A DNA stretch of 22,885 nt, taken from the NCBI GenBank assembly GCA_934465535.1, contig CAKSKV010000016.1, positions 1-22,885 of the forward strand. Reading direction: 5' to 3'. The notes under the pieces were generated by a model, which worked only from the letters and a program-made list of their open reading frames with translations, ran no database searches and was not told the origin of the DNA. Positions 7,349-15,235 of this stretch are shown piece by piece (positions within the stretch are counted from its first letter, which is position 1; each line of letters opens with the position of its first letter). The position numbers were made by a program, and so were the translations under genes. This stretch comes from an uncultured Clostridia bacterium. Its GTDB lineage: Bacteria; Bacillota; Clostridia; Christensenellales; QALW01.

Positions 7349-8203
7349 ATGAAGGCAAAGCTTACGGAAACATGCAGCCGGCTCGTATTCCTTATATGCG
7401 CCTGCATCACCATTATCGCTCTGCTTGTAATAATCATATTCATATTCAGCGGGGGCGCTCCCGCCATAAAGGCAATAGGCCTTTGGAATTTTCTCACCGG
7501 TACGCAGTGGATGCCGGAAAACGATGTTTACGGCCTGCTGCCCATGATATGCGGCAGTATTCTGGTAACCCTGGGCGCAATGCTTATCGGCGTACCCCTG
7601 GGTCTGCTTACCGCCGTATTTATGTCCCGCTTCTGCCCCAAAAAGCTCTACCGCATTCTGCACCCCTTCCTTGAGCTGCTTGCCGGCATCCCCTCCGTGG
7701 TATACGGCTTCTTCGGGCTGGTGGTGCTGGTTCCCCTCGTGCGGGATCTCTTCGGCGGCGGGGGCTTTTCCCTGTTTACCGCAGCGCTGCTGCTGGGCAT
7801 CATGATACTGCCCACCGTAATAGGCGTCAGCGAGGCCTCCATAAACGCCGTCCCCGATGATATCTACTACGGCGCGCTCGCCCTTGGCGCAACACATGAA
7901 AAAAGCGTATTTACCGCCGTGCTCCCCGCCGCCAAAAGCGGCGTGGCTGCCGCCGCGGTGCTGGGCATGGGCCGCGCCGTGGGCGAAACCATGGCGGTCA
8001 TAATGGTGGCCGGCAACCAGACCCGTATGCCCACCGGGCTTTTCAACGGCGTAAGCACCCTTACCGGCACCATTGTAATGGAAATGGGCTACGCCGCCGA
8101 TCTTCACCGTCAGGCGCTCATAGCCACCGCCGCCGTGCTGTTTGCCTTTATACTGCTTATAAACCTTGTGTTTGCCCTTATTAAAAAACGCAGTAAAATG
8201 TAA
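7349..8203 (+). CDS. pstC: Phosphate ABC transporter permease PstC
   Basis: A 284-residue membrane protein with about six transmembrane segments, the first at residues 15-38. It forms the phosphate channel with PstA. The ABC-coupling EAA-type loop is seen in SEASINAVPDDIYYGALALGATHEKS, followed by VLPAAKSG. LAGIPSVVYGFFGLVVLVPL is a PstC/PstA family signature. GGGGAAAGGAG precedes the ATG. Its place directly before pstA supports PstC rather than PstA. Confidence 0.94.
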   Translation: MKAKLTETCSRLVFLICACITIIALLVIIIFIFSGGAPAIKAIGLWNFLTGTQWMPENDVYGLLPMICGSILVTLGAMLIGVPLGLLTAVFMSRFCPKKLYRILHPFLELLAGIPSVVYGFFGLVVLVPLVRDLFGGGGFSLFTAALLLGIMILPTVIGVSEASINAVPDDIYYGALALGATHEKSVFTAVLPAAKSGVAAAAVLGMGRAVGETMAVIMVAGNQTRMPTGLFNGVSTLTGTIVMEMGYAADLHRQALIATAAVLFAFILLINLVFALIKKRSKM

Positions 8204-8214
8204 GGAGGAATAAT

Positions 8215-9102
8215 ATGAAAAGCAACACCTCTTTGACGCAAAACAACGCCTCTCATGCAGCCGTAGGCTACCGCCGAAGCATCTCCTCGGTCGTTCTGCG
8301 GGTGCTCACAGTGGGCGCCGCCGCAATCACCTCCTGTATTCTGCTTTTTCTCATAGGCTACATCCTTGTAAAGGGTCTGCCGCATCTTACGCCGGAGCTG
8401 TTCTCCCCCAAATTCACCTCGGAAAACAACTCCCTGCTGCCCGCCCTTATTAACACCGTATTTATGACGGTTCTGTCCCTGCTTATGGCGGTGCCCCTGG
8501 GCATAGGCGCCGCTGTTTACATGACGGAGTACGCCCGCCGCGGCAGCCGCCTTGTGCGCATAGTCCGTATGGCGGCGGAAACCCTCTCCGGCATCCCCTC
8601 CATAGTATACGGGCTCTTCGGCTACCTTTGCTTTGTGGTAACGCTGCATTTCGGCTATTCCCTGCTGGCGGGAGCCTGCACTCTTACGATAATGGTGCTG
8701 CCCCTTATAATGCGCACCACAGAGGAAGCGCTTATAAGCGTTCCGGACAGCTTCCGCGAGGGCAGCTTCGGTCTGGGTGCGGGGCGCCTGCGCACCGTAA
8801 TGAAAATAGTGCTTCCGGCCGCCGTGCCCGGCATACTCTCCGGCGTGATACTTGCAATAGGCCGTATAGTGGGCGAAACCGCCGCCCTTATATATACAAG
8901 CGGCACATATACCGAGATCTGCACCGACCTTATGCAGTCGGGGCGCACGCTGTCGGTGCATATGTACTCCCTGTCCCGCGAAGGTCTTTATATTGACCAG
9001 GCATATGCCACCGCCGTGGTGCTGCTGATACTCGTGGTGGGCATAAACGCCCTTTCCTCCCTTGTGGCGCATAAAATTTCCTCCCGTGCCCAAGGTAAAT
9101 AA
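8215..9102 (+). CDS. pstA: Phosphate ABC transporter permease PstA
   Basis: A 295-residue permease with about six membrane segments, the partner of PstC. LSGIPSIVYGLFGYLCFV and the coupling loop TEEALISVPDSFREGSFGLGAGRLRT followed by VLPAAVPGILSGV are clear family motifs. The start lies 12 bases after the pstC stop with AAGGAGGAA between, so the two are co-translated from one mRNA. The hydrophilic N-terminal 30 residues are slightly long for the family but not unusual. Confidence 0.94.
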   Translation: MKSNTSLTQNNASHAAVGYRRSISSVVLRVLTVGAAAITSCILLFLIGYILVKGLPHLTPELFSPKFTSENNSLLPALINTVFMTVLSLLMAVPLGIGAAVYMTEYARRGSRLVRIVRMAAETLSGIPSIVYGLFGYLCFVVTLHFGYSLLAGACTLTIMVLPLIMRTTEEALISVPDSFREGSFGLGAGRLRTVMKIVLPAAVPGILSGVILAIGRIVGETAALIYTSGTYTEICTDLMQSGRTLSVHMYSLSREGLYIDQAYATAVVLLILVVGINALSSLVAHKISSRAQGK

Positions 9103-9188
9103 TTGCGGCGGAGGCCTCTGTAAAATACGCAAAAAACAGCAGAATCCGCACAGCAGCTTCCGAATACTGAAAGTGAGATGATTTTATT

Positions 9189-9995
9189 ATGAAAAAAGCA
9201 CAAGCAACTACCGATATAAACTCCGCCGCCGTGTGTGAAAAGCCGGAATACAAAATGGAGGTGCAGAACCTCAACCTTTGGTACGGTGCCTTCCATGCCC
9301 TTAAAAATGTGAACCTGGGCGTAAAGGAGCATGAGATCTGCGCCTTTATCGGCCCCTCCGGCTGCGGTAAATCCACCCTTCTTAAATGCCTTAACCGCAT
9401 GAACGATCTTGTCGAGGGCTGCCGCATCGAGGGCAAGGTGCTCCTTGACGGCAAGGATATCTACACCGGCACCGATATAAGCCTGCTCAGAAAGCGCGTA
9501 GGCATGGTGTTCCAAAAGCCCAACCCCTTCCCCATGAGCATATACGACAATGTGGCCTACGGCCCGCGTACTCACGGGGTGCGCAGCCGCGTGCAGCTTG
9601 ACGAGCTGGTGGAGGAGGCTCTGCGCTCCGCCGCCATATGGGACGAGGTAAAGGACCGCCTCAAAAAAAATGCTCTGGGTCTCTCCGGCGGGCAGCAGCA
9701 GCGTCTGTGCATAGCGCGCGCACTGGCCGTGCAGCCCGAGGTGCTGCTTATGGACGAGCCTACCAGCGCCCTTGACCCCATATCCACCGGTAAAATTGAA
9801 GAGCTTGCGCTGCGGCTTAAAAACGATTATACTATAATCATCGTAACGCATAATATGCAGCAGGCCGTGCGCATAAGCGATACCACTGCCTTCTTCCTGC
9901 TTGGTGAGGTCATAGAGCACGCCCCCAGCGAGCAGCTGTTTTCCGCCCCTGCGGACAAGCGCACCGAGGATTATATCACCGGCCGCTTCGGCTGA
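9189..9995 (+). CDS. pstB: Phosphate ABC transporter ATPase PstB
   Basis: A 268-residue ABC ATPase that powers phosphate import. Walker A is GPSGCGKST at residues 55-63, the ABC signature LSGGQQQR is at 165-172, and Walker B LLMDEP is at 186-191, followed by TSALDPIS typical of PstB. LNRMNDL and VGMVFQKPNPFPMSIYDNV are also PstB-specific signatures. The N-terminus carries about 20 residues beyond the usual start. The ribosome binding site is weak (AAGTGAG, spaced about 10 bases), so output may be lower than for the permeases. It is separated from pstA by 86 bases with nothing else recognisable. Confidence 0.97.
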   Translation: MKKAQATTDINSAAVCEKPEYKMEVQNLNLWYGAFHALKNVNLGVKEHEICAFIGPSGCGKSTLLKCLNRMNDLVEGCRIEGKVLLDGKDIYTGTDISLLRKRVGMVFQKPNPFPMSIYDNVAYGPRTHGVRSRVQLDELVEEALRSAAIWDEVKDRLKKNALGLSGGQQQRLCIARALAVQPEVLLMDEPTSALDPISTGKIEELALRLKNDYTIIIVTHNMQQAVRISDTTAFFLLGEVIEHAPSEQLFSAPADKRTEDYITGRFG

Positions 9996-10054
9996 AAAGG
10001 CAGCCGCTTGTCGCTTTGCCTTTATAAAAATCACTCTGAAAGGATGTTGTATAT

Positions 10055-10705
10055 ATGCGTAACAGCTTTGATGAACAGCTTAAAGAACTTAACCGTGAGC
10101 TTATAGAAATGGGCTCCCTGTGCGAACAGATAATAAGCGGCGCAACGGGCGCCCTGCTTAAAAACAGCGATGAGCAGCGCAAACTGGTGGACAGCATCGA
10201 CGGCAGCATCGACCGCAAGGAACGGGATATAGAGGCGCTGTGCATGCGCCTGCTGCTGCGCCAGCAGCCCGTTGCCCGCGACCTGCGCCTTATATCCTCC
10301 GCTCTTAAAATGATATCGGATATGGAGCGCATAGGCGATCAGGCAGCCGATATATCCCAGATAACCGTTTTCATGCAGGGACGCTCCCTCCCAATTCCCC
10401 ACATCGAGGCCATGGCGCGCCGCAGTGCGGAAATGGTCACCTGCGCCATAGACTCCTTTGTGCGCCGGGATCTTGAAAAGGCCCGCAGTGTCTACCGCAT
10501 GGACGACGCCGTGGACGATTTGTTTATCGAAATAAAACAGGAAATAGTACGCCTGCTTAAAAATAATGAGGATGGCGAGCTTTGCCTTGACTACCTTATG
10601 ATAGCCAAATACCTTGAACGCATAGGCGATCATGCCGTAAATGTTGCGGAATGGGTGGATTACGCCATTACCGGCAGCCATGATGCCGATTTTCCCGAGC
10701 AGTAA
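10055..10705 (+). CDS. phoU: Phosphate-signalling protein PhoU
   Basis: A 216-residue, mostly helical protein, matching PhoU in length and in its two repeated three-helix bundles (about residues 8-110 and 112-210). Both halves contain the metal-binding type motif seen as KMISDMERIGDQAADI and KYLERIGDHAVNVAEW. PhoU sits between the Pst transporter and PhoR and keeps the kinase inhibited when phosphate is plentiful. It may also limit transport. AAAGGA precedes the ATG. It lies between pstB and phoR, the standard context. Confidence 0.96.
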   Translation: MRNSFDEQLKELNRELIEMGSLCEQIISGATGALLKNSDEQRKLVDSIDGSIDRKERDIEALCMRLLLRQQPVARDLRLISSALKMISDMERIGDQAADISQITVFMQGRSLPIPHIEAMARRSAEMVTCAIDSFVRRDLEKARSVYRMDDAVDDLFIEIKQEIVRLLKNNEDGELCLDYLMIAKYLERIGDHAVNVAEWVDYAITGSHDADFPEQ

Positions 10706-10824
10706 TCCTCCGCCTCCGCAAAGAGCAGCGGCTGAGCTTGCAGCAGCATACCGCGTCCTTAACGCATATTTGCTGTTTGCAGCTGCAAAAAACATACTCA
10801 GCGCCCCAAAGAAAGGAAAAGGTC

Positions 10825-12480
10825 ATGAAACGCAAGATAAACTTAAGCTTCTGCCTGTTATGCAGCCTGACCGTGCTGCTTACGGCGCTTGTTATAACCA
10901 CTTTGCTGTATAACGATTACAGTCAGAGCATAAAGGACGATCTCCGCAAGGAGGCCGACTATATAGCGGTCGCTTCAAACGCCGAGCAGGACTATCCGGC
11001 AAAGATACTGCACACCGCCACCGACCGCATAACCCTCATCTCTGCCGACGGCACGGTGCTGCTTGATTCCGATGCCAATCCGGCAGAGCTTGGCAGTCAC
11101 GCCCAACGGCCGGAATTTATCGCCGCAAAGGAAAACGGCTACGGCGAAAGCACCCGTGTAAGTGATACTCTGGCACAAAAAACCTACTATTGTGCCGTCC
11201 GTCTTGCAAACGGCAGCGTGCTGCGCGTGGGGCGCACCACCGACAGCATCCTTTCCTCCTACCTCTCCGCGCTGCCTTGGCTGCTGCTGTGCGCCGCGGT
11301 AACTCTGCTGCTATCCATAGCAATATCCGCGCTGCTCACCCGCCGCATAGTGGAGCCCATTAACCGCATCGACCTTGAAAACGCGCAGGATGCTCCCTAT
11401 GACGAGCTTGCCCCGCTGCTGGAGCGCATACGGGCGCAGAGAAAAGAGATAAACTCCCAAATGGAGGCTCTTAACAAAAAGGAGCAGGAATTCTCCTCCC
11501 TGTCTGACAACATGCGCGAAGGCTTTATAATGCTTAATTCCAAATGCGAGGTGCTCACCGCCAACCGCAGTGCCTGCCGCATTCTGTCCATACAAAACGC
11601 CGATATAAATGGGCGTAACCTGCTGGAGCTCAGCCGCGACCCCGAGCTTGCAAGGCTTGCTCCCGCAGCCTGCGGCGGCAAAAAAGGCAGCATGGCGCTG
11701 GTAATGGAGGGGCGCACCTATAAGGTGCATGTCTGCCCCGTAAGCGGCGGCGGAGCCGTGCTGCTTATGCTGGACGCCACCGAGGAAATAGCCCGCGAAC
11801 GGCTCAGACAGGAATTCTCCGCAAATGTTTCCCACGAGCTTAAAACTCCCCTTACGGTGATTTCCGGCTACGCCGAGCTGCTTAAAAGCGGGCAGGCCGA
11901 CCCCGCAAGCGTGGAGCTGTTTTCGGAAAAAATATATTCCGAGGCCGCGCGCCTTATTGCCCTTGTGGAGGATATAATCCAGCTTTCCTATCTTGACGAG
12001 AATCGCACGCTTCCCCGCACCGAGCCTGTGGAGCTGCTCAGCCTTGCAAAGGATGTAGCCGAATCCCTTGAGCCCAAATGCCGCCTGCGCAATATACATT
12101 TCAGCGTTACCGGCACTCCCGTTACGGTGCAGGGCATACGGCCGCTCATGCGCGAAATGGTGTATAACATATGCGAAAACGCCGTTAAATACAATGTGGA
12201 GGGCGGAAGCGTAAGCGTAAATGTAAGCGACACCGGGCAGGATATACGCCTTGAAGTAAAGGATACCGGCATAGGCATACCGGAGCGCGATCTTGAACGC
12301 GTATTTGAACGCTTTTACCGCGTGGACAAAAGCCGTTCAAAGGCCTCCGGCGGAACCGGTCTGGGGCTGTCCATTGTCAAGCATGCGGCTGCCGTGCTTC
12401 GCGCACGGGTCAAGCTTTCCTCCGTTTTGGGCAAGGGCACTACCGCCACCGTTATTTTCCAGCGCCCCGAAAGCAAATAA
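10825..12480 (+). CDS. phoR: Phosphate-regulon sensor histidine kinase PhoR
   Basis: A 551-residue membrane histidine kinase. The chosen ATG at 10825 is preceded by AAAGGAAAAGG and begins MKRKINLSF; an upstream in-frame ATG at 10738 lacks a site. Helices at about residues 8-30 and 145-168 flank a sensor domain of about 110 residues. A short linker and a PAS domain (about 230-320) follow. The HisKA motif NVSHELKTPL has the phospho-acceptor His337. The ATPase domain has NICENAVKYN, DTGIGIPERD and GTGLGLSIVKHA. It should autophosphorylate at low phosphate and pass phosphate to a PhoB/PhoP regulator. None is encoded next to it, which is unusual. Confidence 0.9.
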   Translation: MKRKINLSFCLLCSLTVLLTALVITTLLYNDYSQSIKDDLRKEADYIAVASNAEQDYPAKILHTATDRITLISADGTVLLDSDANPAELGSHAQRPEFIAAKENGYGESTRVSDTLAQKTYYCAVRLANGSVLRVGRTTDSILSSYLSALPWLLLCAAVTLLLSIAISALLTRRIVEPINRIDLENAQDAPYDELAPLLERIRAQRKEINSQMEALNKKEQEFSSLSDNMREGFIMLNSKCEVLTANRSACRILSIQNADINGRNLLELSRDPELARLAPAACGGKKGSMALVMEGRTYKVHVCPVSGGGAVLLMLDATEEIARERLRQEFSANVSHELKTPLTVISGYAELLKSGQADPASVELFSEKIYSEAARLIALVEDIIQLSYLDENRTLPRTEPVELLSLAKDVAESLEPKCRLRNIHFSVTGTPVTVQGIRPLMREMVYNICENAVKYNVEGGSVSVNVSDTGQDIRLEVKDTGIGIPERDLERVFERFYRVDKSRSKASGGTGLGLSIVKHAAAVLRARVKLSSVLGKGTTATVIFQRPESK

Positions 12481-12596
12481 ATTATGCAGCTGATATTTAG
12501 CCGAAATACCGCCGAATCAAGCGCACATGTGCGTATGCACATATATACACTTATGCTTGTAAGCTTAAAATAGTATTAAAATCACTTTCACAATAC

Positions 12597-12632
12597 AGCA
12601 TTGTCCCGGCAGCCTTCCGCCGGGACAATGCT
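12597..12632 (+). terminator. Hairpin closing the pst-pho series
   Basis: AGCATTGTCCCGGC and GCCGGGACAATGCT form a perfect 14-bp stem around the loop AGCCTTCC, about 115 bases after phoR. The following sequence is only moderately T-rich, so this may be a stabilising or Rho-assisted end rather than a classic intrinsic terminator. Confidence 0.6.
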
Positions 12633-12671
12633 TATGCTTTATATAGTGCCGCCCTCGCCTGCTTTTTTATG

Positions 12672-12701
12672 TTGACTTGCCCCATCGCGGCGCGCTATAA
12701 T
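12672..12701 (+). promoter_or_regulatory. Promoter of darA
   Basis: TTGACT (12672-12677) and a perfect TATAAT (12696-12701) are separated by 18 bases, about 40 bases before the darA start. The good match suggests steady sigma-70-type expression, independent of phosphate control. Confidence 0.8.
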
Positions 12702-12741
12702 ACCCGTAACATCAAAAACGCTTTTGTATCGGGAGGTTATT

Positions 12742-13077
12742 ATGGAAATAAACTGTGAAAAAATGATATTCGCCGTTCTGTCCGCCGAGGACGCTTCCGA
12801 GCTTGTAGCCGATCTTAACTCAAACGGTCTCTACGCCACCCTTTTAAGCTCAACCGGAGGCTTTTTGCGCAAAAAAAGCGTAACCCTTATGATAGGCCTT
12901 GAAAAAGCCCGTCTGGAGGAGGCTTTGAGCATTCTCAAGAAACACGCGGGGGAGCGGATGGAAACCACCTATCTTACCGGTGCCGGCATGATAGGCATGC
13001 CCGCAATGCCCACAAAAGTGGCCTGCGGCGGCATTACCGCCTTTATACTCACCGTGGACGGATGCGTAAAATATTGA
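12742..13077 (+). CDS. darA: Cyclic-di-AMP receptor, DarA/PstA (PII-like) family
   Basis: A 111-residue PII-like protein that binds cyclic-di-AMP as a trimer in Firmicutes (DarA, also named PstA or YaaQ). Family marks are the start MIFAVLSAEDASELVADL, the SSTGGFLRK segment at about residues 31-39, the LMIGLE strand, and the C-terminal GGITAFILTV, which matches the GGATVFVL strand of DarA. The ATG at 12742 follows GGGAGG; a TTG 18 bases earlier is less likely. Its downstream targets are not established. It has its own promoter and is cut off from phoR by a hairpin, so its neighbourhood with pst is probably coincidental despite the confusing PstA name. Confidence 0.88.
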   Translation: MEINCEKMIFAVLSAEDASELVADLNSNGLYATLLSSTGGFLRKKSVTLMIGLEKARLEEALSILKKHAGERMETTYLTGAGMIGMPAMPTKVACGGITAFILTVDGCVKY

Positions 13078-13149
13078 AAAAAACGCGTTAAAAAGCTGCA
13101 AAAAAACGATAAAAAACAGGCAAAAAACGCTTAAAAAAACCATCAAAAA
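13077..13149. other. Seven A-tracts phased at about 11 bp, probable curved DNA
   Basis: Runs of five to seven A lie at 13077-13083, 13090-13094, 13100-13106, 13111-13116, 13122-13127, 13133-13139 and 13145-13149. Their centres are spaced 10.5-12 bases, close to one helical turn, which is the classic arrangement for intrinsic DNA bending. The block ends about 30 bases before the MATE gene start and may act as an upstream promoter element or nucleoid-protein site. Confidence 0.7.
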
Positions 13150-13178
13150 TCAAACCGAATTTTTTCAACTGACAGAAT

Positions 13179-14555
13179 ATGAACAAAAACAGCAGTGCCC
13201 GCAGGGCACACGGTATGCCGGAGGATTTTTTCGGCTCGGCTCCGATAGGTAAAATACTTCTTAAAATTGCGCCGCCGGTTATGCTGGCGCAGCTTATACA
13301 GGCATTATATAATATTGTAGACAGCTTTTTTGTGGGACGCTTTTCCGACGATGCCCTGACAGCAGTTACCGTAATATACCCGCTTCAGATAGTGATAGTT
13401 GCACTGGCGGTGGGCACGGGAGTGGGCGTAAACACCTATATGGCACGCAAATATGCCAAAGGCCAGCCGGAAAAGGCTGATGCCGCCGCAGGCACCGGCA
13501 CGGTGCTTGCCGTTATTTCCTGGGCGGTGTTTGCGCTTTTGTCCGCGCTTATAATGCGCCCCTATGTTATGACCTCGGCAAAGGAGCCGCAGGCCGTTGA
13601 GCAGGCGGTAACATACGGCAGCATAGTATGCATAGGCAGCCTGGGCACCTTTCTTGAAGGCTGCTGGTCCAAGGTGCATCAGGCCGGCGGAAACATGAAG
13701 CTGCCCATGCTCGCACAGGTTGCCGGCGCGCTTACAAATGTGGTTCTTGACCCCGTGCTTATATTCGGCCTTGGGCCCGTGCCTGCAATGGGCGCCGCCG
13801 GGGCTGCGTATGCCACCGTGGCAGGACAATGCGTTTCCGCCGTTATCACCGGCATAAGAGGCTTCCGCCGCCCGCCGGCCAGCCTTCATGATTTTGCGCA
13901 TTACTGTGCCAAAATATACCGCTACGGCTATTCCTCAATACTTATGCAGATGCTTTATACGGTATATATCGTATTGCTGAATATGATACTTGCTTCGTTT
14001 TCCGATGCTGCGGTTACGGTTCTCGGGCTGTACTACAAGGCGCAAAGCTTCTTCTTTATACCTCTTATCGGTCTGCAAACCTGCATAGTACCCGTTTTAA
14101 GCTATAACTGCGCACGAAAAAGCTATGAGCGCTGCTGTGAAACAATGCGGGATTCCATGCTTATATCCGCCGTGTTCATGATAGTGGGCATACTTTGCTT
14201 CACCCTGCTGCCGGAGCAGCTTATGCGCATTTTTTCCGACTCGGAGCAGGTGATAGCCATAGGCAAAACCGCCTTTCCCATAATCGGCTCCAGCTTTATA
14301 TGCGCCGTATTTTCCCTGATGCTGCCCGTGTTTTTCCAAGCCATCGGGCGCGGGCTGCCCAGCCTGATGCTGTCCCTTACAAGGCAGATATTCGTGCTGG
14401 TGCCGGTATTTTGGCTGTTTTCCTTTATAGGGCTTGACTACACCTGGATAGCGTTTCCTGCTGCGGAAACCACCGCAGGAGCCGTTGGGCTTATACTGTA
14501 TTTGCGTCAAAAGCGCGCCTGGGGGCTGTGCAAAAAGAAGGATACCCCCGCCTGA
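13179..14555 (+). CDS. MATE-family multidrug/metabolite exporter
   Basis: A 458-residue membrane protein with about twelve hydrophobic segments in two similar halves, the usual MATE length. MATE proteins export organic cations or drugs using Na+ or H+ gradients. The first half holds PPVMLAQLIQALYNIVDSFFVGRF (residues about 32-55), highly typical of clostridial MATE proteins. AMGAAGAAYATVAGQ near residue 210 is the mid-protein family signature. The substrate cannot be predicted. There is no clear ribosome binding site before ATG 13179. The next in-frame ATG (13215, MPEDFFG) is an alternative start. The 3' end meets the GNAT gene tail-to-tail with 4 bases between. Confidence 0.9.
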   Translation: MNKNSSARRAHGMPEDFFGSAPIGKILLKIAPPVMLAQLIQALYNIVDSFFVGRFSDDALTAVTVIYPLQIVIVALAVGTGVGVNTYMARKYAKGQPEKADAAAGTGTVLAVISWAVFALLSALIMRPYVMTSAKEPQAVEQAVTYGSIVCIGSLGTFLEGCWSKVHQAGGNMKLPMLAQVAGALTNVVLDPVLIFGLGPVPAMGAAGAAYATVAGQCVSAVITGIRGFRRPPASLHDFAHYCAKIYRYGYSSILMQMLYTVYIVLLNMILASFSDAAVTVLGLYYKAQSFFFIPLIGLQTCIVPVLSYNCARKSYERCCETMRDSMLISAVFMIVGILCFTLLPEQLMRIFSDSEQVIAIGKTAFPIIGSSFICAVFSLMLPVFFQAIGRGLPSLMLSLTRQIFVLVPVFWLFSFIGLDYTWIAFPAAETTAGAVGLILYLRQKRAWGLCKKKDTPA

Positions 14556-14559
14556 TGCA

Positions 14560-15111
14560 TTAACCGCCTTGCTTATGTATTTCCAGCCAGCGCTCTTTTG
14601 TAAGCACATTGGTGTGCCCTATGCGCACCTCGTTAAGCAGCGGCACGGGAACATCGTTGCAGGTGTGATGAAAGACGAAGCCCAGCTTTTGCTGCACGCG
14701 CTTTGATTTTTCATTTCCGTCATAATAGCCGCACCAGACTGCCCTCATGCCCAGATCCTCAAAGGCATGCCGAAGCAGCTCCTGTGCAGCCTCCGGCATA
14801 TAGCCCCTGCCCCAAAAGGGCTTACCCAGCCAGTACCCCAGCTCGCACTCATCCTCCCGCTGCGTCATATCCGTATGCCCGTTCAGCTTCAGCTCCGCAG
14901 AGCCTATGGCTATGTTATTTTCCTTTTCGCAAATTGCATAGCACTCCGCCCCGTTAAGGGCGTTTTTTATTACATTTCTGCTTTCTTCAACGCTTTTATG
15001 CGCAGGCCAGCCCGCAATGGGGCCCACCTCCGGGCTGCTTGCATATTCAAACAGGCTGTCAGCATCAGCCTGCATCCATTTTCTTAATATAAGCCGTTGT
15101 GTATGCAGCAT
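14560..15111 (-). CDS. GNAT acetyltransferase, RimJ/RimL-like
   Basis: A 183-residue acetyltransferase. It opens LHTQRLILRKWMQADADSLF, the standard start of the RimJ/RimL group that acetylates ribosomal protein N-termini or small amines. The acetyl-CoA loop is seen in LGYWLGKPFWGRGYMPEA at about residues 97-114. NEKSKRVQQKLGF is the usual C-terminal motif. Start 15111 was chosen because homologues begin here and AGGAA lies about a dozen bases upstream. A longer frame reaches 15174 without family features. The substrate is unknown. No terminator separates it from the converging MATE gene. Confidence 0.88.
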   Translation of the reverse strand: MLHTQRLILRKWMQADADSLFEYASSPEVGPIAGWPAHKSVEESRNVIKNALNGAECYAICEKENNIAIGSAELKLNGHTDMTQREDECELGYWLGKPFWGRGYMPEAAQELLRHAFEDLGMRAVWCGYYDGNEKSKRVQQKLGFVFHHTCNDVPVPLLNEVRIGHTNVLTKERWLEIHKQGG

Positions 15112-15177
15112 TGTTTTTACCGTTCCTATCCTAAAAATATGCATTATTCTATCACACGGCACCCGAAAACACAAGCA

Positions 15178-15202
15178 CGGCCGCAGCTGACTGCTGCGGC
15201 CG
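15178..15202 (-). terminator. Hairpin after the DUF11 gene
   Basis: CGGCCGCAGC and GCTGCGGCCG form a perfect 10-bp stem around TGACT. Leftward it is followed by TGCTTGTGTTTT, and rightward by GTTTTATATT, so it could work on either strand. It lies 34 bases past the DUF11 stop. Confidence 0.65.
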
Positions 15203-15235
15203 GTTTTATATTGCGGGCGAGGCCTTTTATTTTAA

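Noticed and set aside
6248..8107. 619-codon open frame on the minus strand opposite pstS/pstC
   Set aside because: It lies antisense to two clearly conserved genes, its composition is Gly/His/Ala/Tyr-rich nonsense, and it follows from the codon bias of the real genes.
12742..13077. darA as part of the phosphate system because of the family name PstA
   Set aside because: It is a cyclic-di-AMP-binding PII-like protein unrelated to the PstA permease, with its own promoter and a hairpin separating it from phoR.
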